From positions 1 to 64,000 of the forward strand of contig MCFE01000329.1 in the NCBI GenBank assembly GCA_002104905.1: a stretch of DNA of 64,000 bases. Reading direction: 5' to 3'. The DNA comes from Basidiobolus meristosporus CBS 931.73. Lineage: Eukaryota > Basidiobolomycota > Basidiobolomycetes > Basidiobolales > Basidiobolaceae. Both the position numbers and the translations under genes were made by a program. Numbering within the stretch: position 1 is the stretch's first letter; every line of letters begins with the position of its first letter. Shown here in pieces: positions 9,941-21,544 of this stretch. The notes below the pieces were generated by a model, which was not told the origin of the DNA, made no database searches, and saw nothing but the letters and a program-made list of their open reading frames with translations.

Positions 9941-10975
9941 TCAAGTATTTTGGGTAGAGGGTCCACTGGGTGCAATAACCTCTGGCAAAGCTTGCTTGGA
10001 ATACTTGGGTTGTGTCTCTACTCTAAGGTGAAGAGGAATATAACCACAAGCTTGTGAAGGGAAGACTATTGAGCTAACATCCCAAGCTTGTTTGGTGTCT
10101 TAACAACAGTTTGTACTGGGTTCAGCATCCTTCTACATGACAATGTACCAAGGCTTCCAAAGTCAAAAAAACTGTAAACTCTACCAGCAGGGACTTAATC
10201 AGAATACAGCTGTGGTAAACTGTTACAAAGATAGTGCATCATCTTTACCTGTACAAGAACAAACTTTGGAAAGAATCAAATACCACAAAAGTTGTTTACT
10301 CTGAGTATTCCTCACAAGTAGTGCCTTCAAGGTCAGTTCACTGTCAACACAATTTCCTGGGAGTGTCCTGTGGTCTAAGATTGGATGTTCAGGTAGCAGC
10401 AGGTAGCGGTGATCACACTAATCTACAAGTTGGTAAATTGTTAAAAGGGATGATGATTTACTGCTCAAGAATTGTCTCCTTTGTATACTATTTTCACTGG
10501 CTAAGTAATTGCTAATCATTGTGTTCCAGATGGTTCCAAAGATCAATAGCAAACTGAATGATATCAGAATGAGCTAACAATGTTCTAAGTAGATGCTGGA
10601 AGGTCCTAAGAGGTAAAGCACCTCCACCTATTCAGGGATCAGTATTTGGAGACCTGTGTAGCATTGGAATGTCATAAATGGAAAAAAAATGGTACGGATG
10701 GTGTCACAGATTAATCATATGTCACAGATCCTGGAGCAGGTACTTGCCTCATATTGAAGGACTTACATCTAGTAATCTCACAGAGAGTCATGGGTAACTT
10801 ATGTAATAGATAAGCAGGTATTGTAGTTAACTAGCTTATAGGATATTACTGATCAGATATGACAAACGTGATAAAGCTAAAATAAGGGTAGTAAAGAGAT
10901 AAGGATGTACAGAATATGGGAATGGGCACATCTGTCAGTGGGAGTCACTTTGACCCCACTACAGTAGTACAGGCC
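9940..10975 (+). repeat. Dispersed ~1-kb repeat R1, copy 1
   Basis: An inverted, diverged copy lies at about 21545-22640. Shared landmarks include the block around CAAGCTTGCTTGG (9985), the TCCTCACAAGTAGTGCC block (10308), the GCGGTGATC block (10405) and the ATGGGAATGGGCACATCTG block (10917). The other copy has an AATAAA-like signal and a gag-less leader. I read it as LTR plus leader of an unrecognised retroelement; this is inference. The 93-codon frame at 10234-10515 does not resemble a known protein. Confidence 0.55.
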
Positions 10976-11039
10976 AAGGTGTCTAAAGGCACAAAAAAGA
11001 TGAAGCAAAGATCAGATGTGTTCTGTGTGAAAGTCTCAC

Positions 11040-11110
11040 ATAGTGCCAGCCTGTTGATAGTGCCAGATTGATCTGCCACTCTATGGCAATCTCTGGCACC
11101 AAAATTTCAG
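11040..11110. repeat. Cluster of GTGCCA motifs
   Basis: Within about 70 bp there are repeated GTGCCA/TGGCAC-type motifs (TAGTGCCAGCC, TAGTGCCAGATT, TCTGGCACC). The same motif is repeated in the arms of the foldback elements at 5801-6534 and 36266-36999. It borders the transposase relic to the right, so it may be the end region of a once larger element. The relation is inferred from the motif only. Confidence 0.4.
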
Positions 11111-11147
11111 CTAAAATGTTAGCAAAAAAATACATTTACTGGCTTTT

Positions 11148-11760
11148 TCACTGAAGCTTTCTGTTAGTGCAAGGAATAGTGCTTCTTTCACTTTGTTCAC
11201 TCTTGATAGTGCTCCAGACACATTTTCTGGGTGTATGTCCTCTTGTATGTATACAATATACACTTGTAAGTATTGTGACCACTTTACCTTTTTTGCTGTT
11301 TTCCCCTATACATGATTTTTCTTGGCATTCATCTGCCAATATGATGAATCTCTTTATATATCCAAATGTATGCTCTACTCTCACTCTAAAGTAATCATAA
11401 ATCTTGTTGTAAAGCTTCTGTTTCCTGCAGGGCTCCCCATTCCTTGGCCCCCTACAAGCTGTAGTACATCAAATCCCTGGCAATCCTCTCCTATATCCTC
11501 TATATGCAATGTAGCATTCTCCACTCTGCTGAATTCCAAATGATTCTCTATCAAATGCGCTTTGTTTTGCCCAACTCTAGCAAACAGCCTGCTAAACCAG
11601 ATGGCGTTACCCTCAATGTCAGACAGAGCTTCAGATTTTACACAATGTGCCTTGTATGTGGTAGAATAAAGTGCCTTTGCCCTCAAGAATATCTGATAAG
11701 CCCTGTTGGGACAGCACTCAAATTACTCCTGATATAAAACATGTTGCTGGTCACTTGGGA
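11148..11760 (-). pseudogene. Decayed Harbinger/IS5-like DDE transposase
   Basis: Two open pieces on the minus strand (11381-11686 and 11148-11384) line up with the DDE_Tnp_4 pattern of Harbinger/IS5-type transposases. The first reads ALYSTTYKAHCVKSEAL and SDIEGNAIWFS (family pattern: LYSGKKKxHTLK, then a D-x-G-x-I-x-W-x-S segment), followed by a degenerate HDxxLL-like region. The second begins MRVEHTFGYIKRFIIL (family: RVEHxxGRLKRF). The first catalytic Asp region near 11700 appears as GVI followed by a stop. The catalytic residues are largely lost. In a live copy this enzyme would cut at terminal inverted repeats and make 3-bp duplications. Recognition rests on pattern only. Confidence 0.5.
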
Positions 11761-11899
11761 ATATTGATTTCTTTAGAGCTTCTCAGCTAACTATTCCAAG
11801 CTTGTTCCAGGTTGTACATATACTCTGCAAGGTGGTTCAATTGTAGTCAAAAGGGAATGAAGGCCGCTAGGACTTTTGTTGCCATGAATGGTGGGAACA

Positions 11900-13067
11900 A
11901 ACCTTGTAGGCAATAGCTCTTGTAAAAGCAGAGAGCATTACAATGCAACTCCTTGAGTAGACAGTTCACAGTACTTGGTATAGATCTCCTCAAGTGTAAT
12001 AGACCAAATTCAGTGCTGGTGATGGGATTGATGAGAAAAGATCATCCAGATGAGTTGGTTGTATTATAATTGGTAAGTGATCAAATTGGAATAAGTTGAG
12101 TTGATTTGGTGCAATAAGCTTCATTTATCTATTTTCCATGCATTTTGAATAAGTCCCCACCAATCACCATTTATCCCATCATTAGGTTGCAAAATCATCC
12201 CAAAACAATGACATGATAATTTTATTGTTGAATCACTCTCAAGTGTGTAAAGAGATGTAGATCTGCAATTAGTGTGATTTGATCCATATCATTGCAATCT
12301 AAGATGCAGCATGTGCAATGTATGCAAACTAAACAACCCCATTAGTTTTCCAATATATTTCATATAGGGCCAGATTGATGCTAATATGCTAATGTATAAG
12401 TGTCCAAATCTGCAACTATGGTCCCTATAACACAGCTCAACTCACCTTTAGTACAAACCAGACAAATCCATTCTGCAGCTAACAAGCATAATCTGGACAG
12501 GAAAATATATGTGGATCCATTTGAGCTCTTAACAGATAATTTAGTATGACCCAAGTGTCAAGAATGAGCCTTCATACCAGCATTTGGGTGCTTTTCATAA
12601 ATCTAGCAGCAATGGATATCTCAGTGAGTTTGCTGAGATTGAACAATTTGAGTGGAAAGCGATGGCATGTGTACCCCATCAAGATGTCAGCAGATATATG
12701 CAGGAAGATAAACAACAAGTCATGCATGGAATTTAAAATAAGCTGCAACTGAGGGGATTGAATGAGGAAGCTCTGCGCAAACAGTTCTGTGCACAACTTG
12801 CATAGTATAAACTAGATGGGTCTATTTGTGCCTCAGCATTGTGAACCAAGTAGATTTTAAATGTGTTTTTGCCTCAAAAATAATGTACTACATGATATAT
12901 TAGTAAAGCTAAGTAGCTTTCAAGAGCATACTGAGCAGCACTCATCAAGGAAACAGCTCCAAAGTAATAGATTTGGGGCAAGTGACTACCTTGAGGAATC
13001 AAAAGGTGAGCTTCATGAGGATGATATAGACTGTGCACTACTGTATCATGATTGAATACTCAGCATC
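11900..13067. other. Unassigned AT-rich interval with one coding-like stretch
   Basis: No feature recognised at 11900-12540. From about 12590 to 12740 a plus-strand frame reads like real protein (EQFEWKAMACVPHQD, then RYMQEDKQQVMHG) before a TAA, and resumes to about 12800. Another open piece lies at 12861-13055. I cannot place these in a family. They may be the remains of a host gene or element truncated by the gypsy insertion at 13068. Confidence 0.3.
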
Positions 13068-13430
13068 TGTTACAAGTCTTGGTATAAGAGTTGTAGAGGA
13101 ATAGTGAGTTTAGCTAGTATTATGTTCACTAAAACTTGAACTGATTTTTATTGAGGTTCCAGCAGCTCCTTATATACATTTTGCCAGATCAATTGCTGAC
13201 TAATTGTATTTCCTAATGTAGGTTCTGACTGATGACTCATTTGATTGCATCATCATCACCCAATAAGATCCTACTTAATATATCTAGTTCTGTATGATAA
13301 AGATCTGCTGATTCATTTGCTGACTAATGATACGGATTTGATAGATAATACTGATATACTGATAACCTAAACATATACTAATGGATTTGACTAAAAACTG
13401 ATCTAACTTAAACATTCAAGCGGCAGATCA
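13068..13430 (-). repeat. 3' LTR of gypsy A
   Basis: 363 bp, bounded on the right by the polypurine tract. It shares its full length with the LTR at 17437-17799 and differs at scattered positions. Confidence 0.92.
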
Positions 13431-13748
13431 TGACATTCTCCCCTACTAAAGTTGAGAGGGTTCTCCTGAATCTCATTTCTCGTAATACCAATATCTTGAT
13501 GGTTCAGTATTATCAGCAAGTCTTGCAAGCTTGAGTCTGTCCCTATGCACTAAGTCTTCCTGGATATTGCCTTGTTTGTCCACCAGTTGGTAAGTTGCAA
13601 ATCAACATTCTCTAATGATCTTGAATGGTCCTGTCCATTGTGGCTCAAACTTCTTCTGAGTGTTGTTTCTTAGCAATACAAAGTTCCCAACTGTCAATGC
13701 TTTGGGTGCTATAGTCTTATCAAATCTCTGCTTCATCTTTTCTGCACT

Positions 13749-14687
13749 TTAAGATACTTTGGTCTGTGCCTGTTGATGTCTTTGTTCCAGTTGTTGGTGT
13801 CTACTTAGCTGACTGAGTTCATCATCTAAGGTGTCTGTAAGCTTTGGTTGTGTGAGATCTCCTGGAATCCTTGGTTCACATCCATACACTAAGTAAAGTG
13901 GTGATTGCTGGGTAGTGTTGTGTACTCTGACTCTGCATGCAACAAGTGCTTGGTCTATATACTCATCCCATCTACTGACAACTCCATTTGCATACTTGGT
14001 CAGCATTTTTCCAAATAATCCATTAAACCACTCAGTGTTGCCATTAGTTTGGGGGTGATATGCCAAGGTTTTCAAGTGTCTGATCTGCTGCATTTCCAGG
14101 TAAGCCTCTAATGTCTTTGCCATAAAGTTTGCTCCTCTATCAGATAAGATCTCCACAGGGCATCCACACTTCATCAGGATCTCATGGTAAATGAAACTTG
14201 CAACTTCTTGTTCACTAGCTATCGGTTCAGCTTTAGCAACTGGCCATTTAGTGGCATGGTCAATTGCTACTAGGATCCAATGGTTGCATTTCCTGGTGGT
14301 TGACAGTCTTCCAATAAAGTCAATTCCCCATCTCTCAAATGGTCTTACAGGCTCCAAATGGTAGAGTTTGGCAGTTCTTTGTGGCTGGCCTTGATTGATT
14401 TGGGAGTTTGGGCATGTTTTCACTATCTTCTCAATGTCTTGTTTCATTCTGGGCCACCATGCTCTGGCTTTCACAAGACTATAGGTTCCTTCAATTCCAA
14501 GATGTCCATATCCATTGTGTAGCTTATGTATTAAGTCCATGCAAGAAACATAAGGGCAATAGGCAATAGGGCTTCCATCAACAATATGATAGAGTGTTTC
14601 ATCCCGTACTACAAATTTGCTGGCTTCATCACGGATTATCTTCTTGATATTTTCATCCACCTCATTAGGAATGGCTTGGTCCTCCAA
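13749..14687 (-). pseudogene. Gypsy A integrase
   Basis: 312-codon open frame covering most of the integrase. The N-terminal zinc-binding region shows HNGYGHLG and then CPNSQ where a CxxC pair is expected, so the second cysteine is lost. The core has WGIDFIG (Asp), LSDRGANF (Asp) and HPQTNGNTEWFN (Glu), so the D,D,E triad is intact. The element's C-terminal part continues in other frames to about 13480. Integrase would insert the cDNA. It ends at a stop before RNase H on the right, so it is no longer fused to the polyprotein. Confidence 0.88.
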
Positions 14688-14708
14688 GTACTTTGGTCAT
14701 AGGTTAGG

Positions 14709-15200
14709 TCAATCTGATTCATGCACCAAGTTGAGTTGTGCAACTTGATCTAATCTTGATAAGGCATCAGCAACCGTGTTGTTTTTTCCAGGGCAGTAGA
14801 CAATCTCCAGGTCAGATTGCTGAATGTATTCACTCCATCTTGTCATTCTTCTAGAGAGTACCTTATGAGTAAATATATACTTGAGGGAGACATGATCAGT
14901 CTTCACAGTGCATTTGACTCATTCAATATAGCATCTCCATGTCTTCAAGCAGTGTATTATAGCAAGTGTCTCCTTCTCATGGACTGGATGGTTTTGTTCT
15001 GCTGAGTTCAGTTTCTTAGATTCAAAGGCAACAAGGTAGTCCTTTCCCTTGTGTGCTTTGTTCAGCACTCCACCAATTGCATAATCTGAAGCATCTGTGC
15101 ACAGAGTGAACTCTTTTCTGAAGTCTAGCATTCTTAAGCTTGGCAGCTTAGCCAGTTCATTCTTGAGCGTCTGGAAGGCAGTCTCACAAGCTATGTCCTA
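14709..15200 (-). pseudogene. Gypsy A RNase H
   Basis: Two open pieces (14919-15131 and 14709-14906) make up the RNase H domain, with FTLCTDASDYAIGGVL, HEKETLAIIHCLKTWR, then MKTDHVSLKYIF and YCPGKNNTVADALSRLD. The first Asp (CTDAS), the Glu (EKETLA) and the final DALSR Asp are present. A stop separates the pieces, and another separates them from RT (near 15200). Confidence 0.85.
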
Positions 15201-15232
15201 TTTGTAGGTATTGTCTTTCTTGAGGATATCAG

Positions 15233-16234
15233 TTAAGGGGCTGCAATACTTGCAAACAACTTGACAAATCTCCAATAATATGAAACCATTCCAAGGAATG
15301 ATCTGAGCTCTGATATGCTATGGGGTTGCTTCAGATTCCTGATTACTTCCACCTTCTTAAGGTCTAAGGTTACTCCTGTGCTAGTCACTATGTGTCCCAG
15401 ATATTCAACATGTTCCTTGAAGAATTCACACTTGGGTAGCTTGCCATAAAGCTTGTTCTCTCTTAGCTTCTTCAAGTCCTTTTCAATGTGCACCAAGTGA
15501 TCCTCTTCTGTCTTGCTGTATATCAGTATATCATCTAGGTAGATTATGACAAACTTGTCTAAGTACTCCTGGAAGACAGTCTGCATCAGGGTCATGAAAG
15601 TTGCAGGGGCATTGGTAAGGCCAAAACTCATGACTAAATACTTGTAATGTCCATGTCTGGTCCTGAATGCTGTCTTAGGGATGTCTTTTGGCTTCACCCT
15701 AATCTGGCTGTATCCTGACATGAGGTCAATCTTGCTGAAAATAGTGGCTCCATTAAGTTGGTCCAAAAGCTCATTGATCCAAGGTATGGGGTACTTATTC
15801 TTGACGGTAACTGAGTTCAGGGCTCTGTAGTCAATGCACATCCTAAGTGTTCCATCCTTCTTTTTCACAAAAAGCACTGGTGCTCCCCAAGGTGACTTGT
15901 TAGGTCTGATGCATCCTTGCTCCAATAGCTGATCAATTTGTCTCTTCATTTCCTCCAATTCCAATGGACTCATTCTGTAAGGTGTCTTGCTCACTGGAGG
16001 GCTATCTCCTGTGTCAATGGCATGATCCATGTCTCTGACTAGTGGTAAGCTTACAAGCTCATCTGGAAACACGTCGGAATATTTCTTCAAGAGAGTCTGG
16101 ACCTGCTGGGGTGCTGGGGTAGCGGAATCCTCCTGTATTACTACCATGAGGAACATCTGGGTACCTTTTCTAAGTGCTCTACAGAACTGGGTCTTGCTAA
16201 GTTCACTTGTCTCACACATATTGGAATTGACCAA
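15233..16234 (-). pseudogene. Gypsy A reverse transcriptase
   Basis: 333 codons uninterrupted. Visible RT blocks: SPWGAPVLFVKKKDGTLRMC, IDYRALNSVTVKNKYPIP, IFSKIDLMSGY, FGLTNAPATFM and the active site YLDDILIYS, followed by the thumb/connection segment YLGHIVTSTG. The catalytic YLDD is preserved, unlike in gypsy E and copia C. The frame starts within the linker after protease and ends near the RNase H boundary. It would be part of a Pol polyprotein, but breaks on both sides prevent that. Confidence 0.9.
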
Positions 16235-16506
16235 GTTAAAATCCAGCCTGGCAGGTAATAGCTCATAGGTCTTGTTGTCTTTTTGGATCTGAGTAGCATG
16301 GGTTCTCCAGTTGATTGATGGATTAAGACAAAATAGGCAGGTTTTCCCAAGTACAAGGTCAAACTGCAGTTCCCAAATATATGAGCCTGTAGGTCTTCTT
16401 CATATTCATTGATCTTCATTCTTACTGACTGAGTAACACGGTTGATTATGTGAGAGTTCCCATCAGCTGTTGAGACTGAAGTTGCTTTGGTAGGTTCCAA
16501 GTTGAT

Positions 16507-17378
16507 TCAAGCTTTCAGAGCAAATTGCTCTGACATGTACTCATGCAATGCTCCTAAGTCAATCATGATCTTGGCAGGTACTCCATTGATTACTCCATTC
16601 AAGTATAATAGCTTTCCTGAGTTTGAGGTCATCTGGGATAGGTATTTGTCTGTCAGGTGGAAGGTGAGTTCTGAGTCTTCTTCAAGTTCATCCTCCATGT
16701 TACTATGCTCCATGGCCTCAATACGGTTCAAGGTTCTTAATGGCTGGTGTTCATTTCTTCTCTGAGGGCAGTACTTTGCAATATGTCCTTGCTGGTGGCA
16801 ATTGAAGCAAAGTCCTTTCTTCTTACATGCTTCTGAGATAGCCCATCAATAAAGTATTCAACTTGATCCAGGGGGTTCATTCTTTCAATTTGTCCAAGTA
16901 GACATCTGTACTCATAGATGTATTCTTGAACCATTCCTTTCTGTCTGAGTGTCTTTAACTTCCTTCTTAGTAGTGTCTGCTGGTGTGGAGGTTCAAAAGC
17001 ATCCTGAATTTCTGACATAAACTTATCCCAGGTAGAGATTGTAGAGCATCCCATCATAGTGGCTGACCTGATCTTGTTGTGGTACCACTGCAAAGCTGCA
17101 TCCACCAGGTAAGAGGCTGCATAATGCAACTTGCTTTCTGGAGCAATTCCTTTAGCTTTAAAAGCTTCTTCAATCTGAAAGAGCCAAGTTCCCAGGTTTT
17201 CAGTGACTCTGCCATGGTACCAGTTGACCTTCACACTAAAGTTGCTCTTAACAGGGCTTTGCTGGTTCTGAGCCATGGTAGTTATTCCTTGTTGCTGTTG
17301 GCTGAGGATCTGGAGTAACTGTTGCTGTTGGGCCAGTATTTGCTGCATGGCATTATTCCATTCTTGAATGTCCAACAT
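16507..17378 (-). pseudogene. Gypsy A gag, zinc knuckle and protease start
   Basis: Gag opens with ATG at 17378 and a Gln-rich stretch (ILAQQQQLLQILSQQQQ), followed by the retrotransposon gag core (LQWYHNKIRS, YIYEYRCLLGQIERMNPLD). The zinc knuckle LCFNCHQQGHIAKYCP (CX2CX4HX4C) lies near 16770-16825 but in another frame than the gag core, so a frameshift lies before it. The protease segment at 16507-16731 has MIDLGALHEYMSEQF where a D-T/S-G triad is expected. The T-to-L change and the nearby frame breaks indicate inactivity. Confidence 0.85.
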
Positions 17379-17436
17379 CTTGAGGGTGGTTTCTTCTTTC
17401 TTCAGGAGTGAGGTTTCTGGTTATTGCTGCTACCAA

Positions 17437-17799
17437 TGTTACAAGTCTTGGTATAAGAGTTGTAGAGGAATAGGAAGTTTAGCTAGTATTGTATTCACTA
17501 AAACTTGAACTGATTTTTATTGAGGTTCCAGCAGCTCCTTATATACATTTTGCCAGATCAATTGCTGACTAATTGTATTTCCTAATGTAGGTTCTGACTG
17601 ATGACTCATTTGATTGCATCATCATCACCCAATAAGATCCTACTTAAAATATCTATTTCTGTCTGATAAGGATTTGCTGATTCATTTGCTGACTAATGCT
17701 ACTGATTTGATAGATAATACTGATATATTGATAACCTAAACATATACTAATTGATTTGACTAAAAGCTGATCTAACTTAAACACTCAAGCGGCAGATCA
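17437..17799 (-). repeat. 5' LTR of gypsy A
   Basis: 363 bp, the partner of 13068-13430. The bases at 17418-17436, read on the element strand, begin TTGGTAGCAGC, the primer-binding site. Confidence 0.92.
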
Positions 17800-18282
17800 T
17801 AGCACATCTATGGCACTCCAAGTCAATCTAAAGATCTTTGTAACATATACAAATATGCATGGCACTGTCTAGGCTCACTAGTACTATCAACACAGCTCAA
17901 TTCAATCTTATAATAACATTGCACAGATGGCCAATAATTCCAAGCTGCATATAGGAGCCATGCATGGGACCAATTTATTATTTATAGGGCATGATTAGAT
18001 GCCATTTCTTTAAAGGAACTTAAATTCTCATATATCTTATTCTGGATTTTTTACCTTTCAATATTAGTTGTTGAGCTATTTGCACATTCTGATACTTTAC
18101 TTTGCATCAACAAGTATAGTACAGTAGTCTCTTATTTTAACCCAAGAATGTGGCTGAAGGGGATGAGAAGTTCTCATGTACCATCTCCACCATTTCAATG
18201 TCTATTTTCTTGTATCATCTCCCATTCCTCTGCTTACCATAGCTTCAGGGTTTCTGAGCATACAGAAACCATTCTACTTACT
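17800..18282. other. Unassigned interval with a foldback-like fragment
   Basis: A short segment near 17842-17890 (ATGCATGGCACTGTCT, then CTAGTACTATC) resembles the inner end of the foldback arms (ATGCATGGCACTATCT, then CTGGTACTATC). It looks like a decayed piece of that family. The rest is AT-rich sequence that I cannot assign. Confidence 0.35.
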
Positions 18283-19900
18283 CTATAGGAAGTAGCCTAA
18301 CATATATCTTGTGTATTTATTATAGTAATCATATATGTTTACATAAGGATACATTCCAGCTAGAACCACACTGACATTAGCGATATGCCTCTTATTTTTC
18401 TGAGTTTTGATTAACCCAGTATTATAGTGCAGTTGGTTGGCTTGCTTCCCATATGTGCAGGCCTCACTGTGCTCCAAATTAGCTGCAGAATTTTTTATTA
18501 CTCTGAGAATTAGTATAGTCTGCACATGATGCAACAAATTCTTATCAGGCAGAAACAGATACATTAAGTAAGATCTAATTGGGTGATGATGATGCAATTA
18601 ATGGGTAATCAGCAAAATCCTACAATAGGAAATTCAAATTGTTAGCAATTGATCAAGCAAAATGTATATAAGAAGCTGCTGGAACCTCAATAAGGATCAG
18701 ATCAAGTTTTAGTGAAATCAGTACTACATAAACTCCCTATTCCTCTACAACTCTTTTATCAAGGCTTGCAACAGATATAAAGATTCTAATTTCTGATGCT
18801 AAAAGTTAAATGGGCATCAATTTGATCAATAACCTACATCAATAATTGTCAAAACTAAAACTGAGTCCTTCTGCTATTGCCATACATTCAGATGGTTGGT
18901 TCTTTGCAATTTCTGGTGTGTTGGGTACTTCTTCAAAGATAGGTGTGTGGCTTCTGTAACTACTTCCATGATTTACTTGAGTAGTTCTCTTCCCAACTGA
19001 TAGAAGTGCCCTATTCTCATTAACAAATACCTTCCTGATTAAAATTTCCTGGTATTGTGTAGAAAGTCCTTTTTGGTGTTTATAGTGTTGAAATTTATCT
19101 GATCCAATATGACAAATCTGCAATATCTGGTATATAAGATACTTCTTTGAACATAAGTACATGGCTTCCTTGACTATCTCTGGGTATATCTATATTGGTC
19201 CCTGCTTAACTGAACTTATTGTTCCATTGTCTACCTTAATAACCATCTGAGTTGGTACTTCTTTCTATTGGATGGAAGTTATTTTTGATGCTTAAAGTGC
19301 TGGGATGTTCCATTGTCAGCATACAAAGTCTGGGAGTCCTTATCTGTAAGATAAATAGTGTAAACTTGAATGGTCTGTCTTGAATAGCTGTAGCATTTCT
19401 GGATTTTAACTCTTTCTGCCAATTATCTCTTGGTCCAAAAAACTGGTCAGATGAGGGCCCTGTTTTTGCTGTAACTGCTAGAAGGGTTGCTTTTCTCTTA
19501 ATAGGGTCACAAGTGCCTTCTTTGTCAGCTGTTATTACTTATTGTGGCATTTTCTTCTTCATTTTTATTGACACCTGATTCTCATAATACATCATGCAGA
19601 AGACTTTATTATTTGCAATTTGAGAACAAATGTCAGTTCACCATTTAGGTCTGCAATAAGATGCTGAAATCTGTTTGTCAGGCTGTTCATAAGGGTAACT
19701 TTGTATCACTATCAGTGGTTTGCTAACCTGCAAAGTCCTTCTTATCAGCAATCAGAGTAACTCTGCTTATTGGTTTAGTATTTCTTCTCCAGGAGGATTC
19801 TTGTCAATAAAGGAATCTCATCTAGGTTATATTCTTTTAGCAGCTAAACACAACTGGTAGGTGTCTTTTAATGCACTATGTCAGCAGTAGATTGATCTAA
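18283..19900 (-). pseudogene. Copia family D relic (integrase to gag)
   Basis: Decayed minus-strand pol and gag. The integrase part near 18283-18490 reads NLEHSEACTYGKQA and, after a gap, NKYTRYMLGYF, matching NLEHCEACIYGKQA and DDYTRYTWVYF in the copy at 38831-39763. The pre-integrase/protease part at 18839-19162 has AEGLSFSFDN, as in family D. Gag fragments extend to about 19890 (DTYQ-like block near 19850). Many stops. A family A solo LTR lies inside it. Confidence 0.65.
18498..18773 (+). repeat. Solo LTR of gypsy family A, inverted and truncated
   Basis: Read on the minus strand it begins TGTTGCAAGCC and follows the family A LTR through GAGGTTCCAGCAGC and the CATCATCATCACCCAAT block, then loses similarity near 18500. 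It interrupts the family D relic. The outer boundary is approximate. Confidence 0.65.
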
Positions 19901-19909
19901 AACTATCCT

Positions 19910-20170
19910 GGCCTGTGAGCCCCCAATTTGCTCATTGGCAAAAAAAGTTACTTGATTTTTCAACAAATGTCCATGTTTGCCTATTGAGCAAATAAGTCCC
20001 TGAGATTAGTGATTGGACAAGGTGTCAAGGCTGGCATGTAATCAATCAGGTAGCTGCTTTATAGATCTAACAGCTGTACTGGTGTTACTGGTGATGTATA
20101 TATATGCAGGGCATTAATATATTGGGGTACTGTCCAAAGTGTGACACAACTTTGATGTTACGCTTATGTA
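19910..20170. repeat. Dispersed repeat R2, copy 2 (inverted)
   Basis: Inverted, diverged copy of 1860-2120, with shared blocks around CCCCCAATT, AGCTGTACTGGTGTTAC and TGTGACACAACTTTGA. It lies directly beyond the family D gag relic. Confidence 0.5.
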
Positions 20171-21540
20171 AAATTCAGTGGTCACTGGATGGCATTGGTC
20201 TGGTTTGAATCTCAAAGAAAATATGTGCTGTTTGGACTATGACAAACCATAGCAACTCAATGCAATGACATCATCCTTGCCCAATTCTTTCTCAAATAGG
20301 GACTACTGAAGCATTTGGAAGTGGCTTGCTTTGCACAACTATACTGCTACTTTTAGGTACTACAATAGCATTATATTAGCATCAAACAGGTCATATATAT
20401 TGTATTTATATTAAGACTAAAGTGATTGCTGAAATCTCCATATATTCTTCATGGTGCACATTAGATTGCATTGAAATAAATCAGTTTACACCTGATGCAA
20501 ATGTCATATATGTTACAGATTTGAAATAACTCATCAATAAAATTTGCAAGTCAATGTTTAAGTATACTGTTAGCAATATCATGACAGAATAGATGGCAAT
20601 TGATGCAGATTCAACCATATGCATAGAGATTCTCACAAATCAAGCTGATTGCACCAAGTTGATTTAACTCATTCTCACCCTCTCACTGACCTATTGTTCT
20701 AGCACTTACTTTTCTTAATGGTCTATTCTCATCATTTTGATCACTTGCACAAGGGTTTTGTTTGACAAATTAGAAAAGACCTCTACAATGTGCTGTGGAC
20801 CATCCACCCCAATCTACTTAAGGACATCCCTTGTTAAGCTTATCTGATATACAGGCTCTGTCCATTTGAAATACAATTTGGTCCTGTGGGTAGATCCAAT
20901 ACAGATCAACTGTCAAGATTCTGCAACAAGGCCATCTTAATACCGGCAACTTAGAATTATTGACCCTCTACATAATGTTATGATGGAATTGCAATGGTGA
21001 TTGGCATAATCTACCACCAAATAAGGCTAAAAGCTTTACGGTGATTTAGTAGTCTTTTAGCAAGTATTGCATGACTTTGTGATGGTTTTAATGCACTCTA
21101 CATTATTTCAAGTGATTCAAACCAGCCAATATATCCAATTGCCTTAAATGGCAACAAACTTGACAGTGCTTGGAGAGCCTTATTCCAGACCTCTGCTTGC
21201 ATTGTAATGGTAGTATGGTGGCATACAGCTAGCTCTGTATAATGTTACTATACCAATTTACCACATGGTACTTCCTCTTTCTACCTCCCCTAGCACCATT
21301 TATATATTCCACTGTAGAGTCACCCCTCCTTGTTTGCATACCCACTGCAACCTTGGGTATTCCATATATAGTCCAAATCAGAGCAAACTATGGGTTCCTG
21401 CTTACTAACCACTACATAGGCACACACCTGCTGCAATTTACATATTTGTATCACCTCAACTTTACAGCTTTTCAAGGTGATACTTACAAAGTTGTCATGT
21501 GCATTGTATTGCTGATGGCATATACATCTTGCAAGCATAT
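20171..21540. other. Unassigned AT-rich relic sequence
   Basis: No domain, LTR or gene recognised. The longest frame (21242-21565, 107 codons) is rich in aromatic and hydrophobic residues, as expected from chance translation of AT-rich DNA, and runs into the R1 repeat. Probably old transposon debris. Confidence 0.4.
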
Positions 21541-21544
21541 TCCC

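Larger units (their letters stand above)
13068..17799 (-). mobile_element. Ty3/gypsy retrotransposon, family A (full length, inactive)
   Basis: 4732 bp on the minus strand with two 363-bp LTRs (13068-13430, 17437-17799) starting TG and ending CA. On the element strand the primer site after the 5' LTR begins TGGTAGCAGC, matching the CCA end (GCTACCA) of initiator tRNA-Met over the first seven bases. A purine tract AGTAGGGGAGAATG precedes the 3' LTR. Domain order gag, protease, RT, RNase H, integrase defines Ty3/gypsy. No exact 5-bp target duplication is visible (GCATC left, TAGCA right). Several frame breaks inactivate it. Confidence 0.93.
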
